From positions 594,804 to 658,803 of the forward strand of contig MEHQ01000660.1 of NCBI GenBank assembly GCA_008828725.1: a stretch of 64,000 bases of DNA. Reading direction: 5' to 3'. Below the pieces are notes generated by a model that did not search any database, was not told the origin of the DNA, and saw only the letters and a program-made list of their open reading frames with translations. The number at the start of each line of letters is the position of its first letter. Within the stretch, counting starts at the first letter, position 1. The stretch is from Saccharina japonica. Lineage: Eukaryota > Sar > Phaeophyceae > Laminariales > Laminariaceae. The translations under genes were made by a program, and so were the position numbers. Shown here piece after piece: positions 44,145 through 54,881 of this stretch.

Positions 44145-46000
44145 ATTCCGGGAAAATGTCCATTTGGTACCTGGACATATATCGATTCAGATGAGGAGCC
44201 CTGGAAAATGAATTTGCACTCATACCGTGTATAGCATGTTCTCCACTGCAGCAGATACATCCATGAGCAAGTGTCAGGGTGGGTTTCCACTCCACACATA
44301 GCACCAGGGGGTCGACTGTTGCTTCTGCCAAGCGACTGGCTTGTAGAGTCTGCTACCCGGAAGGAACACACCGTATACTATTATTGTACTACTGGCATAA
44401 TAAGGAAGCTATTAGTTGTCTTTGAAATGTACACACAACCAAATAGAACCACAAGATCAAGTGACGACATTAGTCACACGAGAAGCAAGATTGAATCAGG
44501 AAGGGGAGTCCGACTCCCCGACGTAGCCAACGACAGATCCCACGTATATTGGATTGCGAGACAGTCGTTGACGGTGCATAGAAGGGCTTTTTACCATCAA
44601 GGGGAAAATGCAAATGACACACACTACTCTTGCACAATAAATGGCTCGGACCTTCGTGGTTCAACGCACATTGCTCAGTGTAAATGCGCCACCACAAGAA
44701 GTGACGTAGGATTGAAGAAAAATAGCATTACACCATGCCGGGATCTATATCGTTCGAAGCTGATGGCAATTAAAACGCCTGTTTTGGAGTTGCTCTTTTT
44801 CGCGCAAACACCATCGACAAACGCTGTTCCGCGCCATCCACCAAATACTCCGTAGCGAATAAAACATACACGTAGCGCGTCACACTTTGCTTGCTTATTG
44901 GTCGTTTTTTTGCAAGGAGCAAGGCGAGACGAGGACACCTGCTGATAGTGGGTATTTACGGAGGTATGAACAATGTGCTCGACGCCTAAAACCGACTCCT
45001 CCCGATACGTACCTTAATCCGTACCCTAACCCAACGCTATTGTTCACTACTGGGATGCTGTGCTTGGCTAGACTCCAGGTTGATACCGCCGTCTCGGGAT
45101 AATGTGGGTTGGACAAACTCTTGATTGAGCCACTTCAAACACATCCCGTACGTAGCCAACTAGAGTACGCAAACATAGCTACCCCAAATGAGCATTTGAC
45201 CATCAGGCGATGCCCACTACAGGGGATGGTCCAGCTTCCCACGTAGAGATGAGCCGCGGCACCAACCGCGTTGCGATATCAACTACGCACGGTCTTGCAC
45301 GTCACTGGAATGTAAAAGTTAGGCCTTCGCGCAGTACCTGCGGCGGAAGTGGGGGCCACGGGAGGGACACGGCTGCTTCTGTTGGCATTGAAATGATGTG
45401 TATGATAGTTGACAACTAGCATACCACGACTGACTTTTAACCGTCAAAGCCGCACACAACTATAAACAATACACGGACATCATACATGTCAAGACATACA
45501 CAGTAGACCCATCCTACGGGTAGAGTTGCCTCTAAATGTGTCACAATGTTCCTCGTTTTCGCAGCTTTTTACATCACCCAAAACCTGATTATGAGCTACT
45601 TAAAGCAGGTGAAAAATCTCCTGACCTATAACAGTAGGTGTTCAACGAAACTGAGTATATAAGGCGTTACGGTTTTCCATCGATATGAGGCAGTTTCGTA
45701 ATCGTAGGACCCTGTCAACCGGAAACCGGAAACAGCTGGGGGGAAATGTGCAACTGTACTTCTATGAAGCTATCGTGAAGGAAATATTTCGTACCCCCTG
45801 GTAGGGAGGAAAAGTTTGGCAAACAGCAACATTTCACGAAATTGCGTTCGCCCGTAGTAAGGTGTCGTATACCGACTAAGTGACGCCATAACAAAGTAAC
45901 CACACCTGCGCACCGGACACTAGCAAAAACACCCGTTTTTGGTCTTGGTCTCGGTCGTGGTATGGTTGGGATTTGGGGCCCTGGTGGGGTCGGATTGGCC
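44145..46000. other. No gene supported
   Basis: A 194-codon frame (44271-44855) exists but has no recognisable domain or codon bias, and its length is within what chance allows in 64 kb. Near 45512 and 45780, CCTACGGGTAGAG and CCCCCTGGTAGGGAGG faintly resemble MITE ends. Confidence 0.35.
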
Positions 46001-46004
46001 AAAT

Positions 46005-46225
46005 GACGAATGCTACGGTAGAGGTGCACCGTGTGTTTTCTGAGGCTCAACACTCACCTAAGGACATTTATACTAATAGTATATACGTACCTGGTTTTGG
46101 AGGAAAGTAGACGTGCTACCCGATAAAACAATACCATGGCCTACCTACACGATGAAAACAATTTCAACACACGACATCATAAGCCGTGTCAGCCCAAAAG
46201 TGCAACCTCTATCGTAGCACGTGTC
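46005..46225 (-). mobile_element. MITE, TACGGTAGAGGT family, minus orientation
   Basis: 221 bp; left GACGAATGCTACGGTAGAGG, right (reverse complement) GACACGTGCTACGATAGAGG. The interior CTACCCGATAAAACAAT...CATAAGCCGT is a shortened form of the family. Both flanks carry an ATT/AAT-type extension shared with 52925. Confidence 0.8.
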
Positions 46226-46580
46226 AAATATTAAAAACAAATCAACGGCGCGGTTTTGTTTACTGTGCGGCGTGTTGCGTGGGAGGGTTTTGCTGAACTC
46301 AACCAGGTTCAGAACCTTTGAACACAGATGTCCGCTCGATACCACGCTGTGCCGTAAAGGTAACCGAACACTGCACGTCGTACTCGAGCAGCAAAGTATG
46401 AGCAAAAACCGCATCACCGTGAAGGGCCTCAAGGGCCTTTAAGTTGGCGTTTTTTTTTCGAATCGTGCGGAGCGGTGCGAGGCAGTGACACAGCAGTGCC
46501 GTGCGGCTCTTCTCAAGTTTCGCTGTACCCCCAGTGTGGTTCGTGTTTAGACTCACCGGACTGCACCGGAAAATCGCGAA

Positions 46581-46762
46581 TACAGTAGAGGACACCTACA
46601 GTATTAAGAAACGGGAAATCTGGTCCAGGCTGGGTTTCTTATTTCAAAGATGGTGATTTACACACTAAGTTCAAGATAGTGACTCTAGAACTTCTTATTT
46701 TATTATAAATCTCACTCTGGCTTTATTATTAGCTTGTTTGTTATTGGGTGTTCTGTACTGTA
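46581..46762. mobile_element. MITE, ACAGGACACCTAATRA family
   Basis: Left TACAGTAGAGGACACCTACA, right (reverse complement) TACAGTACAGAACACCCAAT. The interior AAATCTGGTCCAGGCTGGGT and AATCTCACTCTGGCTTTATT aligns with 6550-6733. Confidence 0.75.
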
Positions 46763-47174
46763 AAACGCGAATATAATCCCACAGTTCCAATGCCACAGTC
46801 AATATACCGCACAATCCGGTACCGTGTCGTATTTTCAGGGCAGGACAATTGTTTTTTTAATGTTCGGCTGTTAACTCTTTCAGCACTTGGCATATAAAAG
46901 AAAACGGCGTTATTGTCGTGATCCGCAGCGCCAAGGCAGCCGGACCGCGTCCAAAAAAATAAATGGAAGTACAACTGAAATCAAGTGATTAATACTGTCG
47001 GCAAAAATGCAACAATTACTGCTGATGGAAGTCTTGCAAACTCTGGAACAAATACCCTGGTTGCTATTCATAGCAAACAACAATTTTTGTCCTGTATTTG
47101 CTCTTCTGTTTTGCGTTTTTTCCTGAGACCTTTTCGAGCCCTCCTCTTTTAATCATGGGGATAACCGTACTGCC

Positions 47175-47513
47175 ATGTTGTGTGATATACAGCCGACCCG
47201 AAAAGCCGAATCAGACAAGAGCGACACGCAAAACATAAAACGCCCACGACTTGGCCCAGCCATTCCTCTGCCGCAACAGTTTATAGGTGATGCTGCGCTT
47301 AGTTTGACGCAATTGGACGTGAACTGTGACACGATCTTGGTCAGGCACCCAGAAACACATTGCGTGCAGGCGTTATCAGTTGGGCCCTTTAGTTTATTAG
47401 TTGATGCCCAAGATGTGTCAGGTATGGCCGATTTAACCATTCCAAAAGTAAAAACAATGAACAAACTCATGTCTACCACATTATTTGTCCTTTTTCATGT
47501 TCATGGAAGTTAA
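47175..47513 (+). CDS. Protein-like ORF inside the palindrome-array element
   Basis: A 112-codon frame with a plausible protein core: NIKRPRLGPAIPLPQQFIGD, AALSLTQLDVNCDTILVRHP, HCVQALSVGPFSLLVDAQD. It could end as an exon at GATGTGTCAG|GTATGG (47421). No domain is recognised. If the array is a transposon this may be a remnant of its protein. Confidence 0.3.
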   Translation: MLCDIQPTRKAESDKSDTQNIKRPRLGPAIPLPQQFIGDAALSLTQLDVNCDTILVRHPETHCVQALSVGPFSLLVDAQDVSGMADLTIPKVKTMNKLMSTTLFVLFHVHGS

Positions 47514-47910
47514 CTTCCATGCACGTGTTTGTGTTACTCCCAGGGAAGTTATGTGTTTTCGGTTGATGGAAGTACTTCCATGAAAGTAAAATAACTTTCA
47601 TGGAAGAAATTGACTTATATGGAGAATTTCGAGCAAGTAAACCGTATTTACTCCCATCATAATAATCGGTTTGTAACTGGTCCATGTTTTTGTAATCGGG
47701 ATCGGCCCACTTTGGTTGGGAGGGTGTACGAACTAGGGACAGGCGCTGAGTTCATGCCTTCGCTTCCATGTTACACAGCTGTGGAAGCAAACTTAGAATT
47801 GTGTTCCAATTTAATCACTTGGAAGTGAAAAAACTTTCGTAGAAGTATAACAAGCTTCCAAAAATATCCATGGAACTAACATTTTAAATCCATATAAGTT
47901 TACTCCTTAA

Positions 47911-47982
47911 GAACTGGTCCCAAGAATTTGGGGACAAACTACTTGGACTTAGTGGGAGGCATTTTGTTCAGTTCTGAATGGG
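47911..47982 (+). mobile_element. TTAA-bounded short repeat, copy 3
   Basis: Between TTAA (47907-47910) and TTAA (47983-47986): GAACTGGTCCCAAGAATTTG, GGGACAAACTACTTGGACTT and CAGTTCTGAATGGG. Nearly the same as the copies at 1304 and 1488, 46 kb away. Confidence 0.75.
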
Positions 47983-48110
47983 TTAAGAAAAATTTCGTGG
48001 GTGTAATTTGTACTTCCATGGAAGCCAAAAACACTTTCGAGGAAGTAACGTTTGCTTCCATGGACGCGTTTTACGTTCGTGGAAACGTTCATGGAAGTAT
48101 AATCAAAAGT

Positions 48111-48640
48111 AAACTACTGTGGTATATCACCCGAACCACTTTAACCAAACAGGCCTGCACGTATTAGCTTTGTACGTACGAGCTTCACAACTAAATACGG
48201 GGTCAAAAGTTCAAATATAATTTCACAAATAGAGGACAGCATGGTAGTACTGTAGTGGCATGTGTACTCGGTTACATTGGTTTAAGGTACGATAATCTTG
48301 TTTTTGTACTTTAGTCTGAAGGGCCAATAATTAGGAGATGAAGCTGATACCGATGGTCTACATGTGTCTTTAACACTGCTGTCCACACCGAGTTTCAGTA
48401 TGAACGGCGACGACTAGTTTCAAACCTGTCATGTGGCAGTGTTTTGTTTTGAAGTTGGTTATTTCGACGACATCGAAGAACAAATTAGTTTTTTTTACGA
48501 AGAGCTTCATATACACAACTGGTACCAGTTTCAGTTCCCTCCAACGTCCCTAACTCGCAACCGAATATCTTATTGTTGACTGGCCCAGCCTATTGCGGAA
48601 CTGATCGTACTTGTACTCTACGTATATGATTGACACACAC
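48111..48640. other. No gene recognised
   Basis: AT-rich sequence downstream of the palindrome array and at the 3' side of the ankyrin pseudogene; its expected third exon was not identified here. Confidence 0.4.
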
Positions 48641-48648
48641 CCGCTCAC

Positions 48649-49960
48649 CTGGCCATAAGCCTGACAAAGGCGTTGGTGCTGCTACTGTTATTCTTCGGCC
48701 GAAAGATTCGCAGACCATTAACGGAGCCGTGCTTTACAGCTGATGGTGAAGAGAGGACAGAAATAGCAGCAGCAGTGTCGCTATCGTAGATATCATAGCC
48801 ATCACAGTCATCCGCTCCTTCATCCGAGGGCCACACCCACGATCGAGCCCTATACGCTGGGCCGCGCTGCAGCATCCTGTAACTGGCGATTACCTCTCAT
48901 TGTTCAATCGCGTTCCCCAAGAGACTGAACGTCCGGGTCACGAAATATGTTAATGGCGTCGAGAGGGGTACGCCTTTTCTCGTTCCCCACCATTTCGTTC
49001 ACCCCCGCGTTTAGGAGAATGCTCACCCCGGCGGCATAGCGCCAGGTAGAGCTATAGTGAAGCAGCTGTAGTCCCTTTAGGCTGTTACTGGGCGTCTCCC
49101 ACCGATTCATCTCTCCGTCCGCCCTTAGAAGGAGGCGAAAGATTCTCGCCCGGCGATGGCGAACAGCTGTGAACATCACTCTACGCAAGGAGATTCTTCC
49201 CCCGACCGCCCTCATCCCGCCTTCGTCGATAAATACTTGAACCACGCTGACGAAGCCTTTCTTCACGGCCACCACGAGCGGGCACACGTCCCTGTTGTCC
49301 AAGAGGAACGGCTGCGTCGCCCCCAGCGATAGTAGCGTGGATACCATTGTCTCCTGGCCTTCTTGGCACGCCTCAAAGAGTGGCGTCGTGTCGTCGAAAG
49401 TGCAGCGGTTCAGAATGCGGGGCGCGCTGGAGTACAGCATGTGGACCAAGTCAACGTTTCCCTTTCCGGCGGCTGCGTGCAGAGGGAGGATCCCGTTGGC
49501 TTCTGCCAAGGTTGGGTCGGCGCCCGCCTCGAGAAGCAGCCGCACCGTTTCCACGGAGACGCACTGGCCCAAGCAAACCGCCATGAGTGGTGTGCATCCT
49601 TAGTCATCGGTGGCGTTCGGGTCGGCGTGGGACCTCTCCAGAGGAGCAAAGAAACAATTTCGATGTTTCCTCTTGTTGATGCTATTTGCAGGGCCCGTTC
49701 GCCAGGAAGGGCACCACCACTACCCAAGCGTTTGAATGGCCCGCCAGTTGTAATTGGCCTGTCGGGATCTGGCCCTTCCTCAACAAAGAACTCGACGATG
49801 CCGATATGATTGGCTACGCAGGCAGCCGTGATAGGAGTGAAGTGTGTGTCTGGGGGTCCATTCGCGCTTGCTACGGCCAAAACAGCGGCCTTCACTGCGG
49901 CAAGCTTCCGCTCGAATACGGCCTTCAACAACCGTTCATCGTTACATACTGAAGGCATGC
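48649..49960 (-). pseudogene. Ankyrin-repeat gene copy with frameshifts and a stop
   Basis: A paralogue of the gene at 54882, on the opposite strand. The exon starts after GCTGACAG|GCATGCC and keeps ankyrin repeats: GERALQIASTRGNIEIVSLL, VETVRLLLEAGADPTLAEAN, GILPLHAAAGKGNVDLVHML, TTPLFEACQEGQETMVSTLL, and a C-terminal MLQRGPAYRARSWVWPSDE motif. Lesions: a frame change just after EIVSLLLW (about 49633); an in-frame TAA nine codons on (49602-49604), where the intact copy has AAA (Lys); a TGA after LGERD (48904-48906); and another frame change before MLQRGPAY. The exon ends ATGGCCAG|GTGAGC, the same donor position and phase as the paralogue. No intact long product is possible. Confidence 0.8.
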
Positions 49961-49999
49961 CTGTCAGCAGGGATGGGGGTAGATCAAACAGAGGCACAC

Positions 50000-51290
50000 A
50001 GCGAAAAGTGCATTGCAGTTTGAAACTTACACGAAGTATACCGCACCGATTTAATACAATACATCTGCCCTAGTTTGTGCTCCAACTGATAACATCAAAT
50101 AAAGAGAGACAGATACACGAAAAGAGAGGAAGAGGGAGAGAGAAAGACATAAAGAGAGTGTGAGAGAGAGACAGAGACGGAACATCCTCGTCCAATTCTG
50201 TAACCCCGATAAATGAAAATATATTCTTCATGCTTTTCGCTGTAATCTCCAATTTATCCCTGCCACCGACGTGCATTCGACCAAATCGAAAATATTTGCG
50301 CCGTTCATATTGATGCCACACACGGCCTGTTTGCAGTAGAGCTCTCACTTTCGAGGCTAAACAATAATCCTCGACGCTGCTTATGAGCCACCCTAACTAC
50401 CGAAACATCGTCGGATCCGATACGCGCGGCCTGCTATATAGGATATGGGTACACGGGTACGGCATCACGTTTTGGATAAGCTATCCTATACTGGCCAGCC
50501 TCCTCCGGTGAGCAACTAACCCGTCCTGCTCTGTCTTCTGCTATGGGCGTAGTGGATTTGTACGCCTGCACCCAAAGGTTTGTCAGTGGGACCGAGCTCA
50601 TCAACCATTAGATCTGAAGAGCTAAGCAAACATGTTATCGTTGAGCCCGACGTGTGGTTTCCACCAGTGATGTCGGATTTCGGCTGAAATTCCTCGTGTT
50701 TTCGCGTATTTCGGCAAAAAGCAACATTTTGACTTCTTTCGCGTAATTTCGGCAAAACAGGGGACGTTTATAAACGTCCCCGGGTACGATCAAAGTGCAT
50801 ATAATAGAGTGTGCAAAACCGATTTGTTTTTTTTAGTTTGTCTGACTTTATATAATTCTTGTGGTTCGTGCTGTAGTAATTATTTTGGCTATCCACGAGG
50901 ACATCGACATTGTAGCAGCAGCTCGCAGGGCCACAGCGCAAGCTCGGAGTCCAAATATGGCGCCCAAGGAGAGTAAAAATGCAGGATTTCCTATAGAATT
51001 GTATGGCTTGTACTATTAGGGGATTTGGGGCTTCCGGTAATTGCGTCGGCCAATCACCGTGCTTACGGCTAAAACAAGGTCGCTGAAAGCACGAAATGAC
51101 GAAATCCGACATCATCATTGGTTGCCACGGCTATAGTGACAGATGCCTAGTAATAGACAGATGTATTATACGTATAAGATATACGTATATGCTTATTATT
51201 GTCCGTGCGGTTAAGAAGCCTATGGTATCATCCAGGCCTACCACGGAACGCGTCAACTACGAACGCATTCCTCCATATTTTTCGTTGGGT
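50000..51290. other. No gene recognised; one perfect palindrome
   Basis: Upstream of the pseudogene on its strand, a CT/GA-rich tract (50100-50185) fits an intron. At 50759-50780 a 22-bp perfect palindrome built on GGGGACGTTTA shares that motif with the MITE ends at 8538-8942. Nothing else identified. Confidence 0.45.
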
Positions 51291-51296
51291 TTCTAT

Positions 51297-51452
51297 ACAG
51301 TATAGGACCCTCTATAACAAACAGGATATCGATAATGGCAGGCTGGGATGGATGGAGGCAAAAAGGAAAGTGATAAGTCGTTATCTTGAACTTAGTGTAA
51401 AAGGCACCCTCTAAAAATAAGAAATCCAGGATGGACCAGTACTGCACTGTAG
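51297..51452. mobile_element. MITE, ACAGGACACCTAATRA family, strongly diverged
   Basis: ACAGTATAGGACCCTCTATA at the left, GTTATCTTGAACTTAGTGTA and AATCCAGGATGGACCAGTAC inside, CTGCACTGTA at the right. The interior aligns with 18900-19000. Confidence 0.5.
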
Positions 51453-52062
51453 TCCCGTGGGACTGTTGTTCGGCCTGCGCACTCATTATTGGTTCCCCAA
51501 AGCCAGTGTTTGGGCGAAGTGCAGTTTATAGTGGAGGCTTCCTGGAGCTACGAGTAGAAGGCTCGGGCAAACATCGGCCATGCCCCCAGCGGCGCACGAA
51601 AAGAAACAAACGAATTGCACGTGCAATCCTTCCCAAGCTGCAAGGTCAGAAAGAGATACCGACCAGTGTGGAGGTATTTCTATGTGGCTGAATTTCTAGA
51701 CGAAAACACGAAAATTACTTTTTAGTTTATCTTATTCTTCACTTTCGTTTTTCGGATTCTTCATATTACAACTTTGGTGTAGTTATACCCCCTTCTGATA
51801 GGGTTTCGCGAACGGGTAGAGCAGCACCGGAGCGTTACATTTTGATTTGTACGTGCACCACACGCACCCCCTACCGTAGCAGGAGGTACCCTTTTCACAG
51901 TAGTGCTATTCGCCAATGGGTTCGTGTTGCTGTGTGCCGTCGTTAGCTTATACTGATTGTCAACAGGCCGGTTGGGGGGTGCTACGGCCTTCTGCACGTA
52001 TAGAGCTTCTCAAGGTGACGAGCTCCAAGAAACAAAGGTGGATTCGACACCTTAGCATATAG

Positions 52063-52368
52063 TTGCAGTGCGCGCCACAGATTATCGTCGCAGAGATAAA
52101 ACTTGGGCGTGTCACCTCAATCGTAGCAGGCCGTGTCGAGATCTGCCCCGTCCTAATGTCGCAAGTCGATCATGCCAACATGGTTGTCAGTGACGACGGG
52201 ACGGGCACGGAGCGTGGTGTTGCTCTGGGTGGCAAGGCGTTTCCATTTGTTCTGGGCCTCAGGCACGGCCCGGCGTTTCCGGTTGCTTTAGCCCCAGACA
52301 CAGCCCTTCACCGACGTACATTATTTTTTCCACCAAGCATGCACGAAACTAATCTACTTTGTCTATGA
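52063..52368 (+). CDS. Possible exon, unidentified
   Basis: A 101-codon frame with protein-like composition (IIVAEIKLGRVTSIVAGRVE, DHANMVVSDDGTGTERGVAL, GGKAFPFVLGLRHGPAF). Acceptor-like CACAG and GCAG precede it at 52060-52077. No family recognised, no clear donor. Confidence 0.25.
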   Translation: MQCAPQIIVAEIKLGRVTSIVAGRVEICPVLMSQVDHANMVVSDDGTGTERGVALGGKAFPFVLGLRHGPAFPVALAPDTALHRRTLFFPPSMHETNLLCL

Positions 52369-52390
52369 CCCTAATCAACTACCTGCTAAG

Positions 52391-52612
52391 AGCGCCATGT
52401 AGCGTGGGTAGGTGGAATTCGATGCGAGTCGACGAGGGGAAAAAGGTCTGAAGTATGCTCGCGATAACATTGCTACGTAGGCACGAACCGTAGTGGGGGA
52501 GAAGGGGTAATAATCTACCTGGCGAGGCCGGCTCTGTACGTGTTTACAAAAACTAATGTAAAAGGGAGAGAAATGACGGGCGAAGATAATAAATAGGGGG
52601 GAAAAAACGGGG
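52391..52612 (+). mobile_element. 5'-truncated SINE, partly replaced
   Basis: AGCGCCATGTAGCGTGGGTA, GAGTCGACGAGGGGAAAAAG, GCACGAACCGTAGTGGGGGA and GAAGATAATAAATAGGGG mark the SINE. The usual CCCCGGATCTGAG centre is replaced by unrelated sequence (GGCGAGGCCGGCTCTGTACG). Confidence 0.65.
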
Positions 52613-52640
52613 GAAGTATCCCTTTTGGAATTGTACATAC

Positions 52641-52900
52641 CTGATGCCTATCAGAAAGTGGGCGAAGCACAGAAGCACAAGCTGTCGCACCGGCTACTCT
52701 GAGCCACAGGCTGAGGAACTCGGACACCTCGCCGACCGAAACGCCAAGCTGTGCAATAGAGAGATCAGCAACAGCAACAATAGCAACGGGCACCCACCCT
52801 AATGTTTCGGATGCTATGGGCACATGGGCAAGAAACACCTGATATTCGAACTCATCCCCACTGTCAAACGCCCTTTCGCGCATTCGAACAACCTCGGACG
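52641..52900 (-). CDS. Internal exon of an unidentified gene
   Basis: On the minus strand the frame between an acceptor (CTACTATTAATAG|CG) and a strong donor (GGCATCAG|GTATGT) encodes an ordered, partly hydrophobic segment: SEVVRMRERAFDSGDEFEYQ, VFLAHVPIASETLGWVPVAI, VAVADLSIAQLGVSVGEVSE and FLSLWLRVAGATACASVLRP, then LSDRHQ. The exon is 260 nt and ends in phase 0. The VPVAIVAVADLSIAQLGV stretch could be membrane-embedded. A MITE lies just upstream (52925) and a SINE just downstream (52391), presumably in the flanking introns. The SDRHQ-donor block is shared with the gene at 54254. No family recognised. Confidence 0.45.
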
Positions 52901-52924
52901 CTATTAATAGTAGTGCCCCCAAAT

Positions 52925-53175
52925 GACGAATACTACGATAGAGGTGCACCGCGATTTTTCTGAGGGTGGTCACTTGAGGAGCTCCATACCTCACCCGTAA
53001 ACCGATTTTGTTTGAGGAAACCAAAAGTGCTATCCGACCAACAATCCCATGAGCTAGGTATACTATGGAATATATGGCAACACAAGAATGAAAAAACGAC
53101 GAAGTTGGGTTAAGGAGACCCGACCATTCAGAAACAAAATCTGAAAAAAGTGCTACCTCTATCGTAGCACGCGTC
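52925..53175 (-). mobile_element. MITE, TACGGTAGAGGT family, minus orientation
   Basis: 251 bp; left GACGAATACTACGATAGAGG, right (reverse complement) GACGCGTGCTACGATAGAGG. The interior GGTGGTCACTTGAGGAGCTC, CCATACCTCACCC and GGGTTAAGGAGACCCGACCA matches the family. The 220-codon minus-strand frame here runs through it and is not a gene. Confidence 0.85.
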
Positions 53176-53249
53176 AAATACTATATTGTGCGGTCACCAA
53201 TACAGAGATATCGCATGTGGCGTTCTCCGCATACGTATACCAGGTATAT

Positions 53250-53510
53250 CACTACAACGACGAGGGAAGAAAGGGCTGAAGTCTTCTCGCGATAACAATG
53301 CAGGGCACGACTCGTATCGGAGGTGAACGGAGAAGAGCCTACTTAGTGACTCCAGATCCGAGTGACGACCATTAGAATAGGACAAATGAAGATGGAGAGA
53401 GATACGACGGGCGAGGATAATGGAAGGGATGAAAACACAAAAGAAAGCACGTATCGTTATTATGTTGGGCGAAGATAGTAAAAGGGATGACAACACAAAA
53501 ATCACGTGTT
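53250..53510 (+). mobile_element. 5'-truncated SINE with duplicated 3' end
   Basis: Body ACGACGAGGGAAGAAAGGGC, TAGTGACTCCAGATCCGAGT and 3' end GGGCGAGGATAATGGAAGGG-ATG, A-rich. The 3' end is repeated (GGGCGAAGATAGTAAAAGGG-ATG at 53467), each followed by ACACAAAAA(G/T)...CACG. This looks like slippage or reinitiation at the tail. Confidence 0.65.
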
Positions 53511-54253
53511 GTTATCATGTATATACATATGTATTATACGTCGTATTGAGAACAGGAATGTGTATTGTCCCTTCCCTACTGGCCGCCTGCTGCCAGGTGT
53601 ATTTTTCTTGCAGGGAAATGCCTGAATGCATAGAAAAACAAAAACACGAATAAACTCCGCGAAAAAGGCTAGGAACGCGTGACCATTCGCTGCATACGCA
53701 CGTATGCACAGAGAGTTCAAAACCTAGAAAGCGGATGCCAGTATATACGTACTCCAAACTATTCATGTGTTGAGCGACTATATTTTGTATTATCAACACT
53801 TTCAGTTTTGAGCGTAACTCGTACGTACGTAGGAGATTTCCCCCTCAGGGATCGTCTGGGCCAGGCGTGGTCACAGGTAGGTGTCGTCCCTTCTCGCCGC
53901 CAGCACCGGATTTTGATTTTTTCCGCACATAGGGTTGAGCCTTTACACTGCTAGTCGATGTTCATCCTAGCTTGCTTACTGACGGTCTCGCGCCGTCCCC
54001 TGCGTAAGTGATCATTGTTTGTGCAAGAAAAAAGTCCCTGCGTGGTTATGCACTCGGTGAAACTTGAACCAACGCAATTTGTTTGATAGGGAAGAGGGTA
54101 ACCCACCAAGTGCCCATGGACGCAGTTCGTACATACGGTAGAATTAGCGTTCTGAGAAACAAGCGGTGTGTATACATACGTAGGGATACGCCGTGATTCA
54201 GAGCACTCCAACTGTCATATACATGCCCCATGTATGCCCATATCACGTCTGAA

Positions 54254-54553
54254 ATGTCACCCGGCTGTTGGTTGCTGCTGCTGCTGCTGCTGTTGTTTTC
54301 TCTTTCACTATATTGCTCAGCTGGGCAGATTGGGGTATTCTTCGTCAAGCCACTGTCGTTCCGTAGTCTGTGGACCACCGAAAGCAGGGTTAAGACGGGT
54401 GTCATCCCTGTTGTGCCTGTGCTTGGCCTCATTTCTGATAGGCACCAGGTGTGTACGATATGTCTCCGTATACGCAGCTGAACCATTCCTTGTTTTTGCT
54501 ATCGGGCATGTTGGGTGAATTCTTGTTTTTTTTAGAGGTATTGCGGCTTATGA
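54254..54553 (+). CDS. Small secreted or membrane-anchored protein, two exons
   Basis: Exon 1 (54254-54448, 65 codons) starts with a classic signal peptide, MSPGCWLLLLLLLLFSLSLY then CSAGQIG, whose Leu run is encoded by (CTG)n. It continues FFVKPLSFRSLWTTESRVKT, GVIPVVPVLGLISDRHQ, and ends CACCAG|GTGTGT in phase 0. The best acceptor is TTCTTGTTTTTTTTAG (AG at 54534-54535). Exon 2 then adds RYCGL and a TGA (54551-54553), overlapped by an AATAAA polyadenylation signal at 54553. The product would be 70 residues. The intron of 87 bp is similar in size to the others here. No family recognised. The SDRHQ-donor block is shared with the minus-strand exon at 52641. Confidence 0.45.
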
Positions 54554-54881
54554 ATAAAACCACACCAACACGAGCGGCCGGGCACCCAGAAGAACCCTAT
54601 GCGCATCATAGCCGCCGCCATTGCAAATGACGCCGGTACCGTATCCTTGGATCGATAGCAAGGGAAATATTTCGAGATGACTAGTATTACGCTAAGAACT
54701 GAGGTGCCACGACCATGTGCTCGATAATTACTAACCTCACACCAGGGGTCTTGTAACCGAGCTCATTATTTACGCGTTTAATAACGGTGTTTTCAAGCTG
54801 TTCGAATGCACGTTCACGGCATGATGGCATTGCGGTGGGCACATTGTATGATATACGAGTACTGACTGTAGTCCAGACTCT

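Larger units (their letters stand above)
46963..48110. mobile_element. ACTTCCATGGAAGT palindrome-array element
   Basis: The palindrome ACTTCCATGGAAGT and half-sites (TTCATGGAAGT, ACTTCCATGAAAGT, GCTTCCATG) recur, with a dense block at 47495-47605 and another at 48010-48105. Scattered copies lie at 46968, 47024, 47765 and 47870. The two-sided distribution resembles a transposon with subterminal binding sites. Clear terminal inverted repeats were not found. A short TTAA-bounded element sits inside (47911-47982). Confidence 0.6.

Noticed and set aside
44271..44855. 194-codon plus-strand ORF
   Set aside because: No domain, signal or codon bias; about one such frame is expected by chance in a window of this size.
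52515..53177. 220-codon minus-strand ORF
   Set aside because: It is a read-through from a MITE (52925-53175) into a real-looking exon (52641-52900) and then the SINE. Only the middle part is retained, as an exon.
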